From contig NC_090594.1 of NCBI RefSeq assembly GCF_017918235.1, forward strand, positions 1,779,575 through 1,843,574: a stretch of 64,000 bases of DNA, given 5' to 3'. The notes beneath the pieces are model-generated. The model was not told the origin of the DNA. It worked only from the letters and a program-made list of their open reading frames with translations, and did no database searches. Positions 40,527 to 50,784 of this stretch are shown here, one piece after another. Source of the stretch: Porcisia hertigi (lineage: Eukaryota; Euglenozoa; Kinetoplastea; Trypanosomatida; Trypanosomatidae). Positions within the stretch are counted from its first letter, which is position 1, and the number at the start of each line of letters is the position of its first letter. A program made the translations under genes and the position numbers.

Positions 40527-41936
40527 GGGGCACATGACTGATGCGCTTACGAGGCAAGTTTTGGCGACCCTCCTTTTTCTTCCGTCTGGTGGTTTCCCCT
40601 CTATCTCCCCCCCTCCCCCCGGCGTCGCCTGTTTGTGGTAGATGAAGTTTTTGCACGTGATCGTTTGTCCCCCCTTTTTTTCTGTTTCTGTGTGTCTTTA
40701 CAGTCGCCGCTTAGACTCCATGTTTCCACTTTTACTATTTGCTGTGGTTCATTTTTTTTTTCGCCCCCCCCCCCCCCATCTCTTGCCTCTTTCTACCCCT
40801 TTCTTTTTGGTGTTATCATTGTTGTTGAGCTGGACGACTCCAGGTCGCCGATGTACACAAGCGCTACTTCTACTGTTATGTGTTCCTCCTTCCTCCCGTT
40901 TTTTTAAATATGTTTGTTCCCCTCTTTTTTTTCTCCGGCGCTTTCGGAATGTAACGTGTAGAGAGTGAGTAATGCGTCTGCGCCGGTCGAGCCGCCCCTC
41001 CCCCTCCCCCTTCCCCCCCATCTGGCGCCTTTCCTCATTGTTTTCGTACATGGACAACAGGGCGAGGCACTCGCACCGGTGCAACACCATGGGAAAGTGA
41101 CGAAAACAACAGCCGCGGTATTCATGTGAACTGCCGAACGCAGAAAGTCGCAACTACTTGGGGTACAGGTGTGTCGTGCTATACGAGCGAGTCGGGAGGG
41201 GACAAAGAGAGAGAGAGACATGGGCGAGGTACTACGCACACACACACACAAAAAAAAAACCACTCGGGTCTTTGCTGCGCTTTGGTGCAGTGAAGCTCGA
41301 GGGTCACTTTGGCCTTTCAATGGCGTCTGCGTGCATACGTCCTCGAGCGTGCACTCTTTTTTTTTCTGTTTTCGATTCTCCCTTTGCGCTGGTGCCTCTC
41401 TTTACCCACTTGCAGTAATAAGGCGCCACTTTTCTCCAGTATACTTATTAGGCACGGTTTCGTGTCTTGTGTGGTCCGCTTTACCCTAATTCCATGGGCA
41501 CATGCGCATGCCTTCGCCACCGCTTTCACCCCCCTTCCTCCCTTCCTCCCTTCTCCCTCCTCATCCGCGCGTGTGTAATGCGAGGATAGATTCATTTGTC
41601 ATACTCCGCACCCAAGCACCCAGACGCATACCCGCACATCTGTTAGTTTTCATAGAAGTCAATCTAAAAAGCAAACGGAAGGAAAAAAAAGGGGTGTGTC
41701 TGATTCACAAATCGATCCCCTCTTTTTGTTGTTGATTGCGCATCTTTGTACACAGGTGGTGTTAATATCTCATCTCCCCCGTGTATGTGTGTGTGTGTGT
41801 AACTTTTCTCTTGCAATCTGCGCGTCGAGCTTCAGTCTCCCCCCGCCTGCTCTTCCTTTCTTCAAAGTAAATTACACACTCGACAAGGGAGCCGCAATAC
41901 CCTCTCCCCCCCCTCCCCACTACAGCAAACACTAAA
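40527..41936. other. Intergenic region with C run and CA/TG repeats
   Basis: C run 40764-40777 after a T run, C-rich tract 40994-41022, CA repeat 41236-41250 running into an A run, and TG repeat 41787-41800. Pyrimidine-rich sequence at about 41835-41865 and 41901-41920 leads into the next gene. Confidence 0.55.
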
Positions 41937-42383
41937 ATGGAGGCCCTCATCAACGCTATCTTGGGGCTCAATCCCGTGTACGTAGTGGCGAGCGCCATCG
42001 CGCAGCAGATGGTGGCGATGATTTGGTTTGACTGCATTGTGCGTCAAATTGACCGCTATTACGTTGCTGCCGACAAGGGTGTGCGGCGTGTCGAGCACGC
42101 TATCAAGCGCTACCCTGGAGCCATTGTCTCGGCAGCTACCCTTGCGTGCTCGCTTCTTCGTTCCATTATATTACTCACGGTTGTCAGCATGCTCCATTGC
42201 TCGACATTCTACCAGTACCAGTCGGCTGCTATGGTTGCTGTGGTTGTCGGCATGACTCGCGTCCACCGCACCTTCTCGTGTCAGCGTCCCATCCAGATTT
42301 TTGTGACGGAGACCGGCTACGAGATGGTGGCGGCGATGACGGCGGCGGTGGTTTGTTACTGCATGAAGAAGTACAACTTCTAG
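41937..42383 (+). CDS. Small polytopic membrane protein, possibly DUF1761-like
   Basis: A 148-residue protein with about four hydrophobic segments: roughly 12-32, 62-82, 93-106 and 126-142. A basic loop (KGVRRVEHAIKRYPG) sits between the first two. The layout, with a first helix followed by an aromatic-rich IWFD segment, recalls DUF1761 proteins, but no diagnostic motif can be claimed. Good Kozak-like context (AAAATGG), GC-rich third positions and position in the cluster support a real gene. Function unknown; an organelle or plasma-membrane location cannot be told apart. Confidence 0.7.
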   Translation: MEALINAILGLNPVYVVASAIAQQMVAMIWFDCIVRQIDRYYVAADKGVRRVEHAIKRYPGAIVSAATLACSLLRSIILLTVVSMLHCSTFYQYQSAAMVAVVVGMTRVHRTFSCQRPIQIFVTETGYEMVAAMTAAVVCYCMKKYNF

Positions 42384-42785
42384 GCCAACTGTTTCGTGGC
42401 TCTCATCTCCTTGGAGGTGCCAGGTGAGTGGACTGCTAGCCCGAGTTTGCACCCTCAACTGCCCTGGAGGAGAAGCACGTCTACCGGTGCGTGTGTGTGT
42501 GTGTGGGGGGGGGTAGGTGGGTGAGTGCGTGGGTGGGTAAGCGGGCTTATTTGGTGCCTTCTCTGTTTCCCCTTCATTTGTCGACGATGTGGCGGGGAGG
42601 CTTACACCTCTCTCCTATTCGCGCTTCATGTTTTTCATGTTTAGATCCATCTATTTTTCTTTGTTTCTTCGTACGTCCTGCGAATTCGCCTGTGGCTGCA
42701 TTCGCGACAACTACGATGGCTGTCTGTTCTCGCACCTTTCTTCAACATACCGGTTGGTATTGTGTACTATTGCTGCCCCCTCTTC

Positions 42786-42830
42786 TCCTCTCCCCTCCCC
42801 TCCTCTCCCCTCCCCTCCTCTCCCCTCCCC
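42786..42830. repeat. Perfect 3 x 15-bp pyrimidine tandem repeat
   Basis: The unit TCCTCTCCCCTCCCC occurs three times without change at 42786-42800, 42801-42815 and 42816-42830. It is an all-pyrimidine tract and lies in the gap after the small membrane-protein gene. Confidence 0.9.
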
Positions 42831-43490
42831 TTTCTCCTCATTCTCCTTCTTTTTACCTTCTTTTTTTTTACATAGAGAAACATATAAAACAAAGTGAAAC
42901 GTAAGAGTGCCCTGGCGCCGTGGAATGTGCTCGCCGAGGGGAACATAGTGGAGGGGGTGGGGGAGGAGGGGCATGCCCGCGTGTGTGTGTTTGAATCAGG
43001 GATATGCGCCAGGGTAGCAGGGAAGTGGCGCCAAGGTATCACAACGGAGGGAAAAAAAGACAGCTGAACCTCTATTTATTTGCGTAGCTGCCTCGTCTTG
43101 GTCTTTGTTCTTGTTTCCCCTTTTTCTACCTCATCGCTTCCACGGTCGGTGTCCTTGCTTGCTGTGTATGTATGTCTGCGGGTGGGTGGGGGGGGCCTCT
43201 TGCACAGGCGATTGCTCTCATCCTTCTTCAGTTTCAGCTTGTCTCGTTGGTCTTGCTCCTGCGCAAATCTTTATTGGGGGGATATCCGAATTAGCCAAGA
43301 CGCGGCGATGCTGTCGATGACCCTGTCGGTGTCTCCTCAAAACCGGAATTGGAAGAAATGAAATCCTATCCTGAATAGAATGTGAGATACTTGGCATGCG
43401 TTAACACACACATACACATGTTCACCAGTCATCTCGCATGTTTGTTTGTGCATTCATTATGGCTTGACCAGAGTCTTTCTAGAGCAAATA

Positions 43491-43525
43491 TACACACACA
43501 CACGCACACACACACACACACACAC
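43491..43525. repeat. CA dinucleotide microsatellite
   Basis: About 17 CA units with one CG interruption. Confidence 0.94.
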
Positions 43526-44343
43526 GGAAATGCTCCCTAGTGGACCGGGTGCGGGGATGCAGGACGTACACCGTTTTCAGTTGCGTGTGGTCGCCTGGCT
43601 TAGGTGGAACGCGCAGTCCTGCAACAACAACAACAACAAAAACGGGGTGTCGTCCTGTCGTACCTGTCACTTCTCACGATGTCCATACTGCGCACACTTC
43701 CTGCGATCTGCTCAATCATGCGGGGGAGGTCGCATGTGGGTATGCTGACTGTTCTCTATAGGGAGGGGAAAACACATGCCAACGACTGCGAGTGTTGCAG
43801 CCAGTTGCTCATGGAGTTTTGTATGCCAGCCTGCTGTCACTTTCTATAGAGTGTTATTGGCTAACGCCACAATGCGCCGTTTCTTTTTTAGAATTTCTCC
43901 ACCCCTCATCCCCCCCTCCCCTCCCCCACCTGACGTGTAATTCTGATCTGTGCAGGACTATCATCAAGCTATTACGCACGCACCTCCCCTCATTGTTTGT
44001 CTTCAGGCATTACACCAGAAGTACACTGTTGGTTACACTTGGCGCACCTCTCTCTCTATATATATACACACAAACATACTATTACATAGTATAGTTAGTA
44101 TTCCCTATCGATACAAGGAGGACCGCATCCACATCGTGAGAAGGGGGAAAAAGGAAGCGCAGATCCGCCCACTGCGTGTAAAGCGGCTGGAAAAACGGCA
44201 ATCGTGCCCATCTGATTGGAGCCAAAGTTTCTCTTTTTTTTCAGCAGCCGAGTACAGCAGTTAATCGTTGTCGTGTACACACACACACACACATATATAT
44301 ATATATTCTTGATCACTTCTAGACGGATACACCTGCAAACACC

Positions 44344-45408
44344 ATGCCGAACTCGTATTGCTACTTGGACATTGCCATCGGTGGGAGGCCGCAAAGGGAG
44401 CGGGTGGTGCTGGAGCTGTTCTCGGACGTGACACCGAAGACTTGCGAAAACTTTCGCCAGCTGTGCCTTGGCAACAATGGCAAAAAGGTGGAAGGTACGG
44501 AGGTGCCCATGACGTATCAGGGCTGCACTTTCCACCGCGTCATCCCCGGTTTTATGATACAAGGCGGTGACTTCACCAACCATAACGGCACCGGCGGCGT
44601 CTCGATCTACGGAGAGAAGTTTGAGGATGAAAACTTCACCACTCCGTGCGACAAGAGCGGTCTGCTTGCGATGGCCAACGCCGGTCCCAACACGAACGGC
44701 TCGCAGTTCTTCATCACGACAGCACCAGCGACGCACCTGACGGGCCGCCACGTTGTTTTTGGTCGCGTAGTGCGTGGCATGAACACAGTGCGCGCAGTCG
44801 AGCAGACGACCACCGGCGCAAACGACAAGCCTGTGCTGGACTGCGTCATCGCTAGCTGCGGTACGCTGGATTCGTTGCCTGAGGTTGTCGCGCCCGCTGA
44901 TGGTGACATCTACCCCGATTACCCAGAAGATGCCGAATCCCCCATGGACGATACCAAGTCCATCGAGGCCGGTGAGGCGATTCGGTTGCTTGGCAACGCC
45001 CACTTTAAGAATGCTGCCTACGACTCAGCTATGGAGAAGTACTCCAAGGCGCTGCGCTACTTGAATCAGGTTGAGAACAGGGAAGCTCACCCTGAGGTCG
45101 ATGAAAAAATGATCGCGTGTTACAACAACAATTCGATGTGCGCTATCAAACTCCAGCGGTGGTCGGAGGCGCGTCAAGCTGCGTCACTTGCGCTTGGTTT
45201 GGATGCCAAGAACGCCAAGGCACTCTTCCGCCGGGGCACGGCGGCACTGAGTTCCGGCGACGCCGATGGTGCTGTTGAGGACCTGACGAAGGCGCACGCT
45301 ATTGAGCCAGAGAACGCCGAGGTCGCCGCAAAGCTGAATGAGGCAAAGCAGAAGGTAAAGGCGCAAAAGGCGAAGCTGGCAGCCAACCTCAAAAAGATGT
45401 TCTCGTGA
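44344..45408 (+). CDS. CYP40: Cyclophilin 40 (peptidyl-prolyl isomerase with TPR domain)
   Basis: A 354-residue protein. Residues 1-175 are a cyclophilin domain with the [15 protein letters not shown] active-site strand and the [10 protein letters not shown] motif. His131 ([11 protein letters not shown]) stands where cyclophilin A has the Trp that contacts cyclosporin; human CyP40 also has His there, which weakens drug binding. Residues about 200-345 hold TPR repeats ([31 protein letters not shown]) for docking Hsp90. CyP40 is an Hsp90 co-chaperone, linked in Leishmania donovani to morphology and amastigote infectivity. Domain order and length are normal. The start has ACCATG context. Confidence 0.95.
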   Translation: MPNSYCYLDIAIGGRPQRERVVLELFSDVTPKTCENFRQLCLGNNGKKVEGTEVPMTYQGCTFHRVIPGFMIQGGDFTNHNGTGGVSIYGEKFEDENFTTPCDKSGLLAMANAGPNTNGSQFFITTAPATHLTGRHVVFGRVVRGMNTVRAVEQTTTGANDKPVLDCVIASCGTLDSLPEVVAPADGDIYPDYPEDAESPMDDTKSIEAGEAIRLLGNAHFKNAAYDSAMEKYSKALRYLNQVENREAHPEVDEKMIACYNNNSMCAIKLQRWSEARQAASLALGLDAKNAKALFRRGTAALSSGDADGAVEDLTKAHAIEPENAEVAAKLNEAKQKVKAQKAKLAANLKKMFS

Positions 45409-48400
45409 TGGAGTCGCGCATATCGTACAGGACGTGATGTTGTGGACATCTTGGCCCACGCTGTGGGGATCGCTTTTGCTGAAGCGCATCGCCAAGCGCC
45501 CCCTCCCTTTTTTTTTTGTTTATCCCAGGGCCACTGTTTTCCACTGAAGCAGTTTGTCGCTGGACTCTTAATCTCTTGATTATTTCTTTGTATTGGACGC
45601 TTGATGACACCCCCCTCCTTTTCCTTGTTTCACGCGTAGTATGATGCGCCTGGTCGAACGGGTTTCTGTTTCTCTGATATGTGCAAGGCTTCTCTCGTGC
45701 ACCCCAATTCTGTTTTTCCCACTCTTGCCCCTTCTGCCTTGCGTGCCTCGTTGGGCCACCGCCTCGCGATGCCCTGCGCGTAGAAGCGGACCTAAGAAAA
45801 AAAAAACAGGTGAACAAAGAAGGAGCCGCATGCCACTCGAAAAAAAAAGAGGGAGGAATTCATCCCCGAGAGAAATCAAGTCCAAACAGTAGGCAAACAC
45901 CCGACACGGTCGGCGATGGATGACTTGTGCATCGCCAGGGAAAGCGCTGGCATGAGGGGGGGGGGGAAGGGAGTAAAGTGCGTGAGGAGACGCCGATCGT
46001 TTTGCTTCCATCTGTGAGCTTTCGGCGGCGAAAGTGTTCAGATGCGTTGTTATGCACGAGTCTGCGCGTGTCCGTCTTCTTCCTTCCCTTGGTGATGCAC
46101 TGCGCCAATTGGCGCAGATTCAGGATTTCGCCTTGAGGTTAACCCCCCCTCAATTCTTCACGTTAGACAAGCGTATGTAGTGCTCTGTACTAACGGAGGG
46201 GCCGTTACCTACACCACAAAATTTTGTGCCGACCTCCTTTAATAGTGACTCAGGCGCCGATTCCCTCAGAGACGCAGGCCTGTGTTCTCCTTGTCATTCA
46301 TCCTCTTATCCTTTCTATACTTTCCCATGACGCGGGGGTGGCGGTGGTTTCGACGCACATCAGCACTCCGCTGCCTGTGCATATGTGACGCTGGCGGTTG
46401 TGCACACGTCGGACGTTTTCTCCCAGGTTAGCCTCTCCCCTCACTCTCTCCACACGAGAGGGGAGGAGGGGAACACCTGGAATGTAAAACGAAAATTGCG
46501 GCGCCAGGCGCTGATTGAGTCAAACCCCCACTCCCCCATCTTTTTGTTTTGTTTTGAGGCACAGTTGTCTTTTTCATCGCAGGTGCGGGTATTCCCCCAT
46601 CACACCATCTTTAGTGTTGAGAAGGCCGTGTTGCTGGAGACGTACCTGGGCCCTCACGCCGATTCCCTCCCCCCCCCTCTGAGGGAGAGAGACAGCTATG
46701 CAGAAGCAAAGAAAAAAATGTCAGGAGAATTGTGTACACACCAATGGTCCGAGTGAGTGGTGTGTGTGTCTGTGTGTGTGTTCCGCGAGGAACGAGGTGC
46801 CGGAGGCTGTGCAGTGTTCAGGGGTGGTGTTGGTGGTGATGCAACTGCTGGTACGGTGACGGTTTCGGTGGATCACCCAGAGCTTCCGCGTCTGCCAGTG
46901 GCCTATTGTACACGCGTTTTTTCATACCCACATTAGTTGAAGAGAGGGTGCCTAAAATGAGTGTGCGCCACGAAGGTCGAGGGTCACACATCAGCAGCTC
47001 CACTGTTTGCGACGGATAGCGTCGAATTGTTGCCACAGGCTGTCCGGGCTGGGACACAGTGACAGGTTGTGTCTCCGTTAAACATTTTTTTCCTGTTGTT
47101 TACTTCGTTCGCCAGCGTTCCTTCGAACGGGTGTACATCTGCCTGAAGGCCCACGACTAGAGCGCCAATTTGCCTCATCACGTTCGAGCAGAACTCACAC
47201 TACACCGTCCCGTGCAATTGGGCTGCTTCATCTTGGGGGAGGATCTCTTGTATCTCTTGACTACGTTTGATCAGCAGGCGTTACTGCAATGTCCACACCC
47301 ACCGGGGGACGTTATTGGAGGACGGCGCTGTGTGTGTGTGGGGGGGATGGGGGGGGGTACTGCGCGGATTCTTCAGCGCGACGCTGTGTGCGCTGGACTT
47401 TGGTGCCCGAGCACAAATATTTTAATGCAGTGCGACTTTTGCTTCTTCTCAACTGGTTGTCAATGGGAAGGCAATCAATGAGTTAGTGAGGCTCTATTCA
47501 AGGCGCATGTTGATGGCCTGCTTTACTCTCGTGGGCGCCACCACGACCACTATTCGTACTCTAGACCATGGGGTGACGCTGGCGTTCTCAGCACTCTCGT
47601 GTGTGGGAAATGCGGTTTGACGAGATGGGACAAGGGCACTGGGAGTGGTTGGCTGACGACTGCTCTTTGTAGACGCGGCAATCCGAGAACAGAAGTGCGC
47701 CCATGCCTGCATCAAGGTGAGCACCGATGCCCGTGGAGGGGAATACTCACAGGGCGTGTGTGTGCCCGTCGTACTCTCATCGATGGCTTCCCACCGATTT
47801 CTCCGGCGCGTCTGTAGTCGTCTGTGTGTGTGTATTCTGTACTCGCTTCACCTCTTTTACAAAGCAAACCTCTGCGTGCCTGCGGGACAGCAATCAAACC
47901 AGGTGTTGCCCTCGGCAGGAGAAATGGGAGGGGAAAAAACGAAGATGGGGGAGGTTAACAAAGTGAAGGCAAAGCGCTATTTTTTTTCTTTTACATCTCC
48001 TGGTCGCTAGCCCGCAGTGCCCTCTTGCTTTCCTTGGTGTGGCTGCGCAACGGTGGTTATTGTTGACTCTCTCTCTCTCTTTCTCTCTCTCATGCCTTCG
48101 TTTCCTGTTTCTCTTCGAGTTCATACTGTTTATATATTTGTATTTTTGACATCAGTTTCAGGCACGTCTTCACATCTCAGTGTTCCTCTTGTCTCCCCAG
48201 AGTGAGACAATCTTTTGTCTTGTGTCTCCCACCTGTTTGAGCCTTTTTCCTTTGCTTCTCCCCTTCCGCGACAGAAGATTCCCCAGTTACATCTTCAAGC
48301 AGTTGCACGTACGTGTATGTATGTGCTTGACATCCTCTTTGTAACCTGTCATAGTCTCTCTACCTTTGTGCTCACCTTGTAGTTCGCCCTCTCCTACCAT

Positions 48401-48415
48401 ACACAGGCAGAGGCA
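45409..48415. other. Long intergenic region with coding-like stretch
   Basis: Left part is low complexity (T run 45507-45519, A runs near 45795 and 45841, G run 45957-45967). The middle, about 46840-47840, is balanced in composition and described separately. The right part has CT repeats (48067-48090) and T-rich tracts leading into the SCAMP gene. Confidence 0.5.
46840..47840. pseudogene. Possible decayed gene, strand unresolved
   Basis: Coding-like fragments occur in different frames. On + they include VSVDHPELPRLPVAYC (near 46868), GCFILGEDLLYLLTTFDQQA (near 47222) and a segment with REQKCAHACIKVSTDA (near 47690). A G-rich run with TG (47328-47358) interrupts the stretch. On the minus strand, open frames at 46818-47057, 46984-47181 and 47494-47724 also look coding-like. 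No frame runs through and no family was recognised. An eroded host gene is the preferred reading; GC-rich chance composition is the alternative. Confidence 0.3.
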
Positions 48416-49075
48416 ATGACTCCAATCACAGAGGCCATGGTGCTTGAAAAAGAGCGGCAGAACGCTGTCAAGAGAAAAGAACTGAACGAGCGCAGCCAAA
48501 GAGTGATTCGCGAAGCTGAGCCGGATCCCAACTTCCCACCGGAATGCCTTTGCATAAAGCCAGTCGTTTACCACAACATTCGCGAGCAAGTGCCTGTGCC
48601 GCAGCAGCGCTTCATGTACATCCTCGCGGGTCTCTACATCGCCTTGATGGTTCTCGTCTTTTACAATATTGTGGCATCCTTAGTGGTTTTCATTCTGGGT
48701 GGTAGTGCCATGCACTTTGCCCTTTCCTTCCTTTACCTGTTAGGGCTTCCTGGGGCGTGGATTACATGGTACTACAACGTTTACTGCGCTATAGTGTACA
48801 CGTCGCGCCCGCGGGTGCTTCTCTCTATGTTCGGTCTTTTCGTTGGGGCGGCTTTTGATATATGGATGGCGGTCGGCGTAAGTGGTTTCGGTGGCTGCGG
48901 GTGGATCTATGGCATCCATTTGAAGAATACCGTTGTGATGTGGCCAGTTCTCGTTAGTGCGGTTTTGTGGTCACTCCATGCTGCCATGCTGTGCGTGATG
49001 ATGCTGCATTTCTGGCGCGTATCGTCTCTCTTGTTGAAAAATGATTCTAATATCTACCGGCAGAGCATCATTTAG
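48416..49075 (+). CDS. SCAMP: Secretory carrier membrane protein (SCAMP)
   Basis: A 219-residue protein. A charged helical N-terminus (about 1-38) is followed by the SCAMP hallmark NFPPECLCIKPVVYHNI and then four membrane segments at about 69-92, 96-118, 132-155 and 173-195. The segment between helices 2 and 3 (AIVYTSRPRVLLSMFGLF) resembles the amphipathic E peptide in position. SCAMPs recycle through Golgi, endosome and plasma membrane and take part in vesicle fusion and endocytosis. The N-terminal NPF repeats of animal SCAMPs are missing, so EH-domain binding is not expected. Confidence 0.85.
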   Translation: MTPITEAMVLEKERQNAVKRKELNERSQRVIREAEPDPNFPPECLCIKPVVYHNIREQVPVPQQRFMYILAGLYIALMVLVFYNIVASLVVFILGGSAMHFALSFLYLLGLPGAWITWYYNVYCAIVYTSRPRVLLSMFGLFVGAAFDIWMAVGVSGFGGCGWIYGIHLKNTVVMWPVLVSAVLWSLHAAMLCVMMLHFWRVSSLLLKNDSNIYRQSII

Positions 49076-49687
49076 CTATATTGACCTCTCGCCGCGGCAG
49101 TGCAGAACCCGTGCTTTGAACCCATATCATCGCACAACAGAGGAACCCCCTCCCCCCCAAAAAAAAACGAGCTTCCCCCCTACAGGAAGTCCACACGTGG
49201 CTCTCCGATTGCTTTTGTTTGGAACATATATTTTTCTGCGTTCCCACCGCGATCCGGCGTTTTTCAAGACGAGGGAGTCCTCCTCAAGGCACATTTGTTT
49301 GTGTTTTTTTCTTTTTTTTTTGCACTCTCTGATTTCCCCCTCGGTTGCCCTTGCTGATTTCGACGATCGATTACTCAGTGGCAGCACGTTCCCCATCGTG
49401 TGATTCCGCGGCCCCTCTCCGTCGCTGGTCCTTGCGTGCGCGTGTGTTTGTGTCGGGGTTTGGACCTGTCTGGGGCCGTCTTGGCTCATGTCGGCAATGT
49501 TGCTCTTTTTTCTTGAACCGTTGGGTGCCGCTTTTTCCCCTCGTTTTTTCTTTTTCTCTGAAGGGGAAGGAGATGTCTGTATGTGTTGGTATGGCCTTTC
49601 GCGTTTTTCCTTGTTCACTGCACACCGATCGGGTGGAACGCTTCCGCAATCACGGCGTGTTTTTTCTCTCCCTTTTTTCCCCCACCC

Positions 49688-49719
<32 letters not shown>

Positions 49720-50784
49720 ACGATTGTTTTGATCTTCAGGGTTGGTGTTTGCGTGTGTGGCGCTCGGAGGAAAAAGTGGAGCCCAAGAACAATTTCAAAT
49801 CGATCAAGGCGGCTGCTCGTATAGTCTCGGCATGGTAGTCTCAAGGTGCCCTAGTATTCTTTTTCCTTTCCCTTTGCTCGTCCACTCCCCCGGCTCTGAA
49901 CTCTTTCCTTTCCTAAGGGCGATATACACTCCTAGCAAAAATGCGCTGATGGGCGTCTCATCTTGTTGCTGTTGCTTCTTATCTGTTTGTTGTATGCGCC
50001 CCCCACCTGGCTTGCATGTGCTTGTGCGTCTGTCTCAAGAGAAACCACCGTCTTCTGCGCGTATTCCGGCATTCTTTCAGCAAATGTCACTAACACAATG
50101 AATAAAAAAGTCTTGAAATTGAAAGCGACTCTCAGAAGTGCATTCCCCACGATAGGGGTCTGAACGCCGACAGGAGAAGCTTGAGTACCCCCCCCCCCCC
50201 TACACACGCACACACACGTGAGTCCAACCTTGCTCGCTTGTTGCGCGTCGTCTCCTTTCTTGTGAAACACGATGAACACAAGGTACAAAATTCATGCGAC
50301 ACACCTTGTTTTTTGCATGAAGTCTCTCCGGCTTCTCGACAGCGGAAAAGCTTACTCTTGGTTTAACCCTCGATTTTTCTTTCCTCTCATGAGGCTGGTC
50401 TCGTGTTATGATCTGTGCTCACCTCTACAGAAGTGTTTTGGCCAATCCTACTTGCAGGGAGGAAGGTATAGCTACGGCAGCGAGCAATCAGCAATCAAGA
50501 TCACCAGTACTGACGGTTGCTGTCTCCTCGTTTCCTTCGCCCCCGCCCCTCTCTCTCTCTCACACACACACACACATACATACATACAAAACGCTAGCGC
50601 CTCCCCCCAAAGCGACGAAAGGGGTATCGAGAGGGCGAGAAGAAGGGAGGGGGCTACGCGTGTGAGTGGTTGCTTCTCCTGAGTCCATGCTCCCTTCAAT
50701 CTTGTTCACAACCGTCACCGATGCGCTGCACATCCAGTCACTCTCATTTTCATCTGTACCGTGCTTCGGAGCATCACGTCATTC
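49076..50784. other. Intergenic region, T-rich with CA repeats
   Basis: T-rich tracts (about 49300-49320 and 49505-49560), CA repeat 49698-49719, C run 50189-50200 and CT/CA repeat 50549-50576. The AMP deaminase frame extends upstream to a GTG at 50761, but the first ATG is 50785. Confidence 0.55.

Larger units (their letters stand above)
42384..44343. other. Long intergenic region, repeat-rich
   Basis: TG repeat followed by G run (42491-42513), a 15-bp triple tandem repeat (42786-42830), G-rich tract 42946-42971, CA repeat 43491-43525, CAA repeat about 43620-43639, TA repeat 44057-44067 and a CA/TA repeat 44276-44306 close to the CyP40 start. An open frame at about 43604-43849 looks mildly coding-like but is unsupported. 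Confidence 0.55.

Noticed and set aside
43604-43849. Open frame of 81 codons in the gap before CyP40
   Set aside because: Starts inside a CAA repeat and shows no family motif; too weak to call.
44095-45003. Minus-strand open frame of 302 codons
   Set aside because: Antisense to the cyclophilin domain of CyP40; extends into microsatellite sequence.
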